A DNA stretch of 64,000 nt. It comes from an uncultured Tateyamaria sp. GTDB lineage: Bacteria > Pseudomonadota > Alphaproteobacteria > Rhodobacterales > Rhodobacteraceae. A program made the position numbers and the translations under genes. The stretch covers positions 248,001 through 312,000 of the forward strand of contig NZ_CANNDS010000003.1 of NCBI RefSeq assembly GCF_947503415.1, given 5' to 3'. The notes under the pieces were generated by a model. That model did no database searches. It was given only the letters and a program-made list of their open reading frames with translations, and was not told where the DNA came from. This document shows, piece by piece, positions 59,375 through 64,000 of the stretch; the stretch's first letter is position 1; every line of letters starts with the position of its first letter.

Positions 59375-61252
59375 ATGGACTCTGCACTTGCCAGCAGGAA
59401 AGCCATGATACCGCCCGAAATCTTCAATCAAATCGAAGACAAGTGTACCGAAGGCCTCGCTCTTGCCCGCGCGAGCGCTGACGACGGTGCCGTCATGGAG
59501 CTGCAGTGGTGCAACAAAGCATTTGTCAACGTAACGGGGTACAGCGCGGAGGAGGCGCTGGGACAACGCGGAACGATCTTGATTGGCGCGGACCTTGAGC
59601 AGGGTGTGCACCTTTACATCATTGAAAAGTTGATGGGATGGGAAAACTTTTCGACAGAGGCAACGAACAACCGAAAAAACGGTGAGGCGTATTGGCAGCG
59701 AATGACGTGGACCCACCTGTCGGACCCCGCAACGGGTGATCATTGGTGGTTGTGTTCCATCATAGACTTGGGGAACCGGCAGGCCGAGCCTTCTGTAGAA
59801 GGACGCCCGCTGGCGGACCAAGTCGATGCACGCAGCCATGCCAAAACGCTCGAAAAGGTGCACCGTCTGGAAAAAGAGAATGCACGGCTGCACGATCTGG
59901 CGAAATCTGTGGCCAAGGACGCGAACGAGGATGCGTTGACCGGGCTATCCAATCGTCGGCATTTCGAGGTGGAGGTCAGAACCTGGATTGAAAGGTTGAA
60001 GCGGCACAAGAAGGAGTTTGCCGTTCTCTACATCGACCTGGATCGCTTCAAATTCGTCAACGACACGATGGGGCATGATGCCGGCGACAGGCTGCTGGTG
60101 TCTGTCGCCGACATGCTGCGTGATCTCACGGACGAGTCGGATTTGGTTGCGCGTCTGGGGGGGGATGAGTTCGCTATTCTGCGCCCCCTCGGCAACAGCG
60201 CACTGGAGATCAGCAGTCTCGCTGATGAGATCGTAATGCGGATGCAATCGCCATTCCTGTGCGATGGAAAATCGACGTCCTGTAGCACCAGCATCGGTGT
60301 CGCCATCGCCAAATCCCATATGGAAGACCCGGCAAGGGTGGTCGCTGACGCAGACGAGGCGTTGTATCATGCGAAGGCTCAAGGGAAGGGGCGCTGGTCC
60401 TTCTTCACGGAGGAGATGCACGCGCAATCCATCGCGACCAAGAAACTGGCGTCGGATCTGTTGCTGGCGTGTGAGCGACAGGAATTCGTCCCCTATTTTC
60501 AGCCTCTGATAGATGCACAAACCGGCGTAATCGCCTCTGCCGAGACGCTGGTACGGTGGGCTCATCCCGCCAAAGGCATTCTTGCCCCGTGGGCATTCCT
60601 GGACACCGCCGCAAACATGGGGATTCTCAAGCGGATTGACGAGATCATGTTTGCAAGCCTCAAGGGCGCATTGTCCTACTTTGACGAAACGCATGTGGAT
60701 CTTCCGCGCGTCGCGGTGAATGTGTCGGCCGCGCGGTTGGCGGATCCCACCTTCATCCATGACATTCGCAGTTCGGGGATTGCACCCGATCGCTTGACCA
60801 TCGAAATCCTCGAGTCCGTGTATCTTGATCGAATGGGCGAGGTCGTTCGGTGGACAATCGATGAACTGGACGAATTGGGCGTGACCATCGCACTGGACGA
60901 TTTCGGCACCGGACACGCCTCGGTGCGCGGATTGCTGGAAATCAGGCCATCCGTCTTGAAAATCGACCGGCAATTCATTCAACCGGTCGTCGAAGAGGCG
61001 AGCACGCGGTCGCTGGTCGCGTCGATCATAGGAATTGGAAAAAGCCTGGGGATGCGCATCGTTGCGGAGGGCGTCGAAACGGAAGAGCACGCGTGGATTG
61101 TTCGTGATATGGGCTGCGACTACCTGCAGGGCTACTATTTCGGCAAGCCCATGAGCATGGACGATTTGCGAGACAAGCTTGTCGAGACCAGGGGTGTATT
61201 CTGGCCTGACGCGATGCTGGCTCAACCGAAAAAAGCGCGTCGGGCTGTGTGA
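59375..61252 (+). CDS. PAS-GGDEF-EAL cyclic-di-GMP protein
   Basis: The 625-residue cytoplasmic protein has a PAS domain (residues about 10-130, NKAFVNVTGYSAEEALG), a coiled linker (about 150-178) and a GGDEF domain with intact RLGGDEFAIL near residue 262. An EAL domain follows, with the Glu in AETLVRW (near 388), NVSAARL, EILES, DDFGTGHAS, KIDRQFI and AEGVET all present. Both diguanylate cyclase and phosphodiesterase residues look complete, although EAL itself reads ETL. ATG 59375 is chosen; the frame is open upstream to 59183 but without domain content. The PAS ligand is unknown. Confidence 0.9.
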   Translation: MDSALASRKAMIPPEIFNQIEDKCTEGLALARASADDGAVMELQWCNKAFVNVTGYSAEEALGQRGTILIGADLEQGVHLYIIEKLMGWENFSTEATNNRKNGEAYWQRMTWTHLSDPATGDHWWLCSIIDLGNRQAEPSVEGRPLADQVDARSHAKTLEKVHRLEKENARLHDLAKSVAKDANEDALTGLSNRRHFEVEVRTWIERLKRHKKEFAVLYIDLDRFKFVNDTMGHDAGDRLLVSVADMLRDLTDESDLVARLGGDEFAILRPLGNSALEISSLADEIVMRMQSPFLCDGKSTSCSTSIGVAIAKSHMEDPARVVADADEALYHAKAQGKGRWSFFTEEMHAQSIATKKLASDLLLACERQEFVPYFQPLIDAQTGVIASAETLVRWAHPAKGILAPWAFLDTAANMGILKRIDEIMFASLKGALSYFDETHVDLPRVAVNVSAARLADPTFIHDIRSSGIAPDRLTIEILESVYLDRMGEVVRWTIDELDELGVTIALDDFGTGHASVRGLLEIRPSVLKIDRQFIQPVVEEASTRSLVASIIGIGKSLGMRIVAEGVETEEHAWIVRDMGCDYLQGYYFGKPMSMDDLRDKLVETRGVFWPDAMLAQPKKARRAV

Positions 61253-61454
61253 CAGTCGGCTGAGGGTAGGTTTATTTGGGGCTGGTTTGGATGGCGCATT
61301 CATCCAATGGCCAATGGTCAATGAACGCAGGCGATACCGAACATGGATTCACGTGCTTCGTAAAACTCCGCCTTCGCACCACTGGCCCACGGCTTTTCCT
61401 ATCGGACAACAGCGAGAAACGATCTGATAGGGCTGAATACTAGTCATAAGCGCT

Positions 61455-61721
61455 TCAGGCCGCGGCTGTTGCAGCGAGGTCCATGGCGCGGGATAGCGCC
61501 TCGTGTTCCGAGGCGCTCGGACTGCTGTCGCCGCACACCTGCCGTTGACCCGGTCCAACCTCGTAGATGCAAGGCACGTAAGCCCCATTGGCAACGGCTG
61601 ACGCACAGGGGATCCACCGTCCTCCCGGGCCTTCCACGGCCGCGCCAAAGCAGACGTTAACGGAACCCGGCGGTGGGGATGATACGTGTACAAGTGTGCG
61701 AAATATCTGTTCGAAACCCAT
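61455..61721 (-). CDS. Uncharacterised 88-residue protein
   Basis: The predicted product starts MGFEQIFRTLVHVSSPPPG and has three spaced Cys residues (VCFGAAVEG, IPCASA, VPCIYEV) and a helical C-terminus. AGAGGT five nt before ATG 61721 supports translation. No family is recognised and it has no signal peptide or membrane helix. The gene stands alone. Confidence 0.55.
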   Translation of the reverse strand: MGFEQIFRTLVHVSSPPPGSVNVCFGAAVEGPGGRWIPCASAVANGAYVPCIYEVGPGQRQVCGDSSPSASEHEALSRAMDLAATAAA

Positions 61722-62275
61722 GGCATACCTCTTTGTTTGCAACAGTATCCGGGGCTGCTTCGGCCAAAATAGGGCGCTATATGAAGCATTGCCGCGATGG
61801 TGCCCCAATTGGCAATTTGACTGGGTGCGAAACCGCAGACCAGAGCGTTGCGGAGCATGGGTAGTGTGGATGTCGACGGAAAAAGGAGAAAAATAACAGG
61901 CCTGTAGCGACCAATCGCATCAGTTAAAAATTTCGCTTGAATTGCCGTATTCTCCCTCTTTTGGTCAAAAATCAGAGATCCACCGATCCGGGTGCCGCTG
62001 CGACGCTGTGGGAGAACGTTTCGGAATGTCGGGTACGGACTACGTCCCCTTGTACTGTCGCCACTTTGCACCCGATGGGTGAATGCAAAGCGGGATCATC
62101 AAACCGAATTTCGGTCCGTCACAAGCGAGCCCCGAAAGATGTACCCGTGTCGAGACTTGCAAAAGATCGTTTACGCAACTGTCCGGATGCAAGGCTGGTT
62201 TAACTCTTCGTTAACTATTCAATGGTCTAGCCCAAACCAGTCGTTGTTAGAATTTTGCATCAGAAAGCCGTCAAC
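61722..62275. other. 554-bp stretch without a supported gene
   Basis: Frames here are short, poor in ribosome sites and have no recognised domains. The base composition is lower in GC than the genes around it, especially 61880-61960. The last 80 bp contain TTGCATC- and GTTAACTATTC-like promoter-type sequence before the next gene. Nothing more can be supported. Confidence 0.45.
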
Positions 62276-63064
62276 ATGGGCCCCCGACCAAGTCGTGTAT
62301 TTGAAACGCTCACCCGCTTTTCGGGCATTCAGCGCGATCTTGAAGACGCAGGGATCCAGATCAAGGTCGGGGATGACTTTCAGGAATACCGCGCACATCG
62401 CAACAACCAGGCTGATCGCGGCACGATCTACCCGATGTTCGATGTTGCGAAGTCCTATGTTGATCACACCAATGGTTTCTGGATATGCGGTTTCGATCCG
62501 AACGGTGAATTGGTCCATACTCAGGCAGTGCGCCTTCTTGACCTGTCCGACATGACGCTCGCCTCGCACCTGCACGTCCATCGCCACAAGTACATCACCC
62601 CTGATTCAACGCCCGACCCCGATCAGACCTTTTTCACCGGGCCTGATGCGCTCAACAGGATTACCGGCACGGTTGGGTATCAAGGGGATTTTTGGCTGCG
62701 GGCAAAGGGGCTTGCGGGTCCACGCAGTCATGGGGCGACAGCGCTTCTATCCCGTTTCCTGCTCGAAATGACGGTCGCCGTCTGGAACCCATCGTTCATG
62801 TTTGCATTTGTGCCAAAGCCGTTGGCGGCCAAGGGCGCGCATCTTCGGTACGGGTACACGCATTGCGAACCGGGCCGTTGGATTGGCCCCGACCAACAGG
62901 TCACGGACGAAGACTACCTGATCTGGATGAGCAGCAAGGATCTGGCCGCGTCGCTTGCCCAAGCGCCCCTAAGTTCACCGCGCCCGGCACGCGTTGAGAC
63001 CGAGCGGACCGCGACCGCTACCCCTACGCCACTGGCGGACCTGAATTCCGCAGCGAATGCCTGA
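62276..63064 (+). CDS. Uncharacterised 262-residue protein coupled to an MFS gene
   Basis: I do not recognise a named family. The protein is soluble and alpha/beta in appearance. Features include VFETLTRFSGIQRDLEDAG at the N-terminus, YPMFDVAKSYVDHTNGFWIC, HLHVHRHKYI near residue 100 with clustered His, and MFAFVPKPLAAKGAHLRYGYTHCEP near 185. The middle region loosely recalls an N-acyltransferase fold (a role in making acyl signals is only a guess). Its stop overlaps the MFS gene by 8 bp (ATGCCTGA), so the two are cotranslated. ATG 62276 is the best start. Confidence 0.7.
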   Translation: MGPRPSRVFETLTRFSGIQRDLEDAGIQIKVGDDFQEYRAHRNNQADRGTIYPMFDVAKSYVDHTNGFWICGFDPNGELVHTQAVRLLDLSDMTLASHLHVHRHKYITPDSTPDPDQTFFTGPDALNRITGTVGYQGDFWLRAKGLAGPRSHGATALLSRFLLEMTVAVWNPSFMFAFVPKPLAAKGAHLRYGYTHCEPGRWIGPDQQVTDEDYLIWMSSKDLAASLAQAPLSSPRPARVETERTATATPTPLADLNSAANA

Positions 63065-64000
63065 TCCGCGCCATTCTCCTGTGCGGATCGGCGGGCCAAG
63101 CCAAGGCGCACCCTTCGCTCCCGGTCTAGGCGCGCGCGCCACCATACTCGGACCGGTCGCAGCACACATCGCCTTTGTGATTGAGCTGACTTTGGTTCCG
63201 CTGCTTCTGCCCGCGATGCGGTCCCAATTCGAACTGTCACTCAGTGAACTTGCGTGGGTGTTCAATGCCTACAGCGTGGCCGTCGCGCTTGGTGTTCTGG
63301 TGGGCGGGTTATTTGGCGACACTTTCAAAACCACGAAAGTTTTCGGCTACGGAGTCTTCGCTTTTTTAGGTGGCTCGGTTTTGCTGGCCGCGTCGACCAA
63401 TGCCGAAATGCTGATCATCGGGCGCATCTTGCAAGGCTTCGGGGCGGGCGTGTTCTCGCCCTTGATCCCGGTTCTGCTCACTCGGAGCGCGCCTGACAAA
63501 CCGGGTCGCGTGCTCATTCTGTGGGGCAGTCTTGCTGGGTATGTGGCTGCTTTTGCGCCTTTGATTTACAGCGGCGTGCTCGGGTCGGAAGGCTGGAACC
63601 TTGCCTTTGGTTTCATCGCGGCCATCGCTGGCCTTTCGCTGCTTGTCCTCAACTGGTCGCCTGCCACCGGTAAGCCCGAGGTAATGCAACGCGAAAAACC
63701 GAAATATCTGGCGATCTTCCAGGCCAGAGACCTGTGGCTGACCCTCGCCTATGTGTTTTTCACCTACGGCGCGATAACCTATTTCTTGTTCCGACTTCCG
63801 CTTTGGCTGTCCGAGACCGGTGCAGAGACCACCAGCATTGGATTTGTGCTTTCGACATTTTGGCTCACATTCTCGGGTCTAAGCGCGCTTTTGCGGAACA
63901 AGGTCGATCAACATCACGTTCAGACGATCATGCTTGCGGCACCGCTGCTGATCGCTGCCGGATTACTGACCTCGTACAATGCCAACACAGTGTTGCTTGT
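63057..64000 (+). CDS. MFS transporter, cut by the window edge
   Basis: At least 314 codons are present and the frame is open to the end of the window. The first membrane helix begins after about 30 residues (ILGPVAAHIAFVIELTLVPL). The MFS inter-helix segment follows (LGVLVGGLFGDTFKTTKVFGY), then GRILQGFGAGVFSPLIPVLL near residue 120, typical of drug/H+ antiporters with 12 or 14 helices. It starts at ATG 63057, overlapping the preceding unknown gene by 8 bp. The substrate is unknown; the coupling suggests that it exports or imports something handled by that protein. Confidence 0.85.
   Translation, partial: MPDPRHSPVRIGGPSQGAPFAPGLGARATILGPVAAHIAFVIELTLVPLLLPAMRSQFELSLSELAWVFNAYSVAVALGVLVGGLFGDTFKTTKVFGYGVFAFLGGSVLLAASTNAEMLIIGRILQGFGAGVFSPLIPVLLTRSAPDKPGRVLILWGSLAGYVAAFAPLIYSGVLGSEGWNLAFGFIAAIAGLSLLVLNWSPATGKPEVMQREKPKYLAIFQARDLWLTLAYVFFTYGAITYFLFRLPLWLSETGAETTSIGFVLSTFWLTFSGLSALLRNKVDQHHVQTIMLAAPLLIAAGLLTSYNANTVLL

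Noticed and set aside
61349..62071. 240-codon minus-strand frame across the 61-62 kb gap
   Set aside because: Composition is unlike a protein, no domain is visible, and it overlaps a better-supported 88-residue gene in another frame.

Overview
The window reads as chromosomal DNA of a marine-type alphaproteobacterium of the Rhodobacteraceae (Roseobacter group). The signs are high GC, tightly packed genes with many 1-8 bp start/stop overlaps, many ABC importers, Tat-exported enzymes, Irr/RirA-type iron operators and GC-rich intergenic repeats beginning AAATATCC. This is inference from gene content; there is no 16S rRNA in the window. I see no prophage, intact insertion sequence or CRISPR array.

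Layout. (1) 0-12 kb is mostly housekeeping: rplY, an MFS carrier, a lactate-dehydrogenase-like flavoprotein divergent from a Tat/Acg-like oxidoreductase coupled to a MarR regulator, trmB, aroA-cmk, trpA, a PagL-like lipid A deacylase, ychF and tRNA-Ser(GCT). (2) 11.6-18 kb is a GntR-controlled ABC importer of the polyamine/opine type ending in an Asp/Glu/hydantoin racemase-like gene, with a perfect 12-bp palindrome in the divergent promoter. (3) 18.5-21.2 kb holds a two-gene periplasmic molybdenum hydroxylase (IorAB type). (4) 21.2-28.4 kb is an iron island: DUF1513, imelysin and di-haem oxidoreductase genes; dps; an IrpA-type imelysin; an unknown Cys-rich protein; hemP; and a 50-codon gene not previously obvious. 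Three candidate iron operators (two TGA-N9-TCA, one TTAGAA-N3-TTCTAA) sit at its promoters. (5) 28.7-39.4 kb is a ten-gene carbohydrate operon: binding protein, two permeases, a small membrane protein, two different ATPases, a single-chain DhaK-DhaL kinase, a LacI regulator, a sugar isomerase/epimerase and a Gfo/Idh/MocA dehydrogenase. Its transcript carries several strong hairpins between transporter genes. (6) 39.5-44.4 kb has tRNA-Gly(TCC), an MsbA-like exporter, an acyl-CoA synthetase and a thioredoxin-like protein. (7) 44.4-53.9 kb (minus strand) has a peptide/opine-type ABC importer with a CocE-like hydrolase, a glycerate 2-kinase and a phosphodiesterase. (8) 54.7-57.4 kb is a four-gene overlapping cluster (b561-like, zinc-ribbon protein, nitroreductase, dtd). 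(9) 57.6-64 kb has a broken rtcB/rtcR RNA-repair locus, a PAS-GGDEF-EAL protein, small unknown genes and an MFS gene cut by the window edge.

The most notable points are the rtcB/rtcR deletion scar, where the divergent pair has been fused tail to tail so that the regulator has lost its sensor domain and its GAFTGA loop; the iron island with its small upstream gene and operators; and the uncharacterised sugar operon with two ATPases, a DHA-kinase-like enzyme and hairpins separating its transporter genes.
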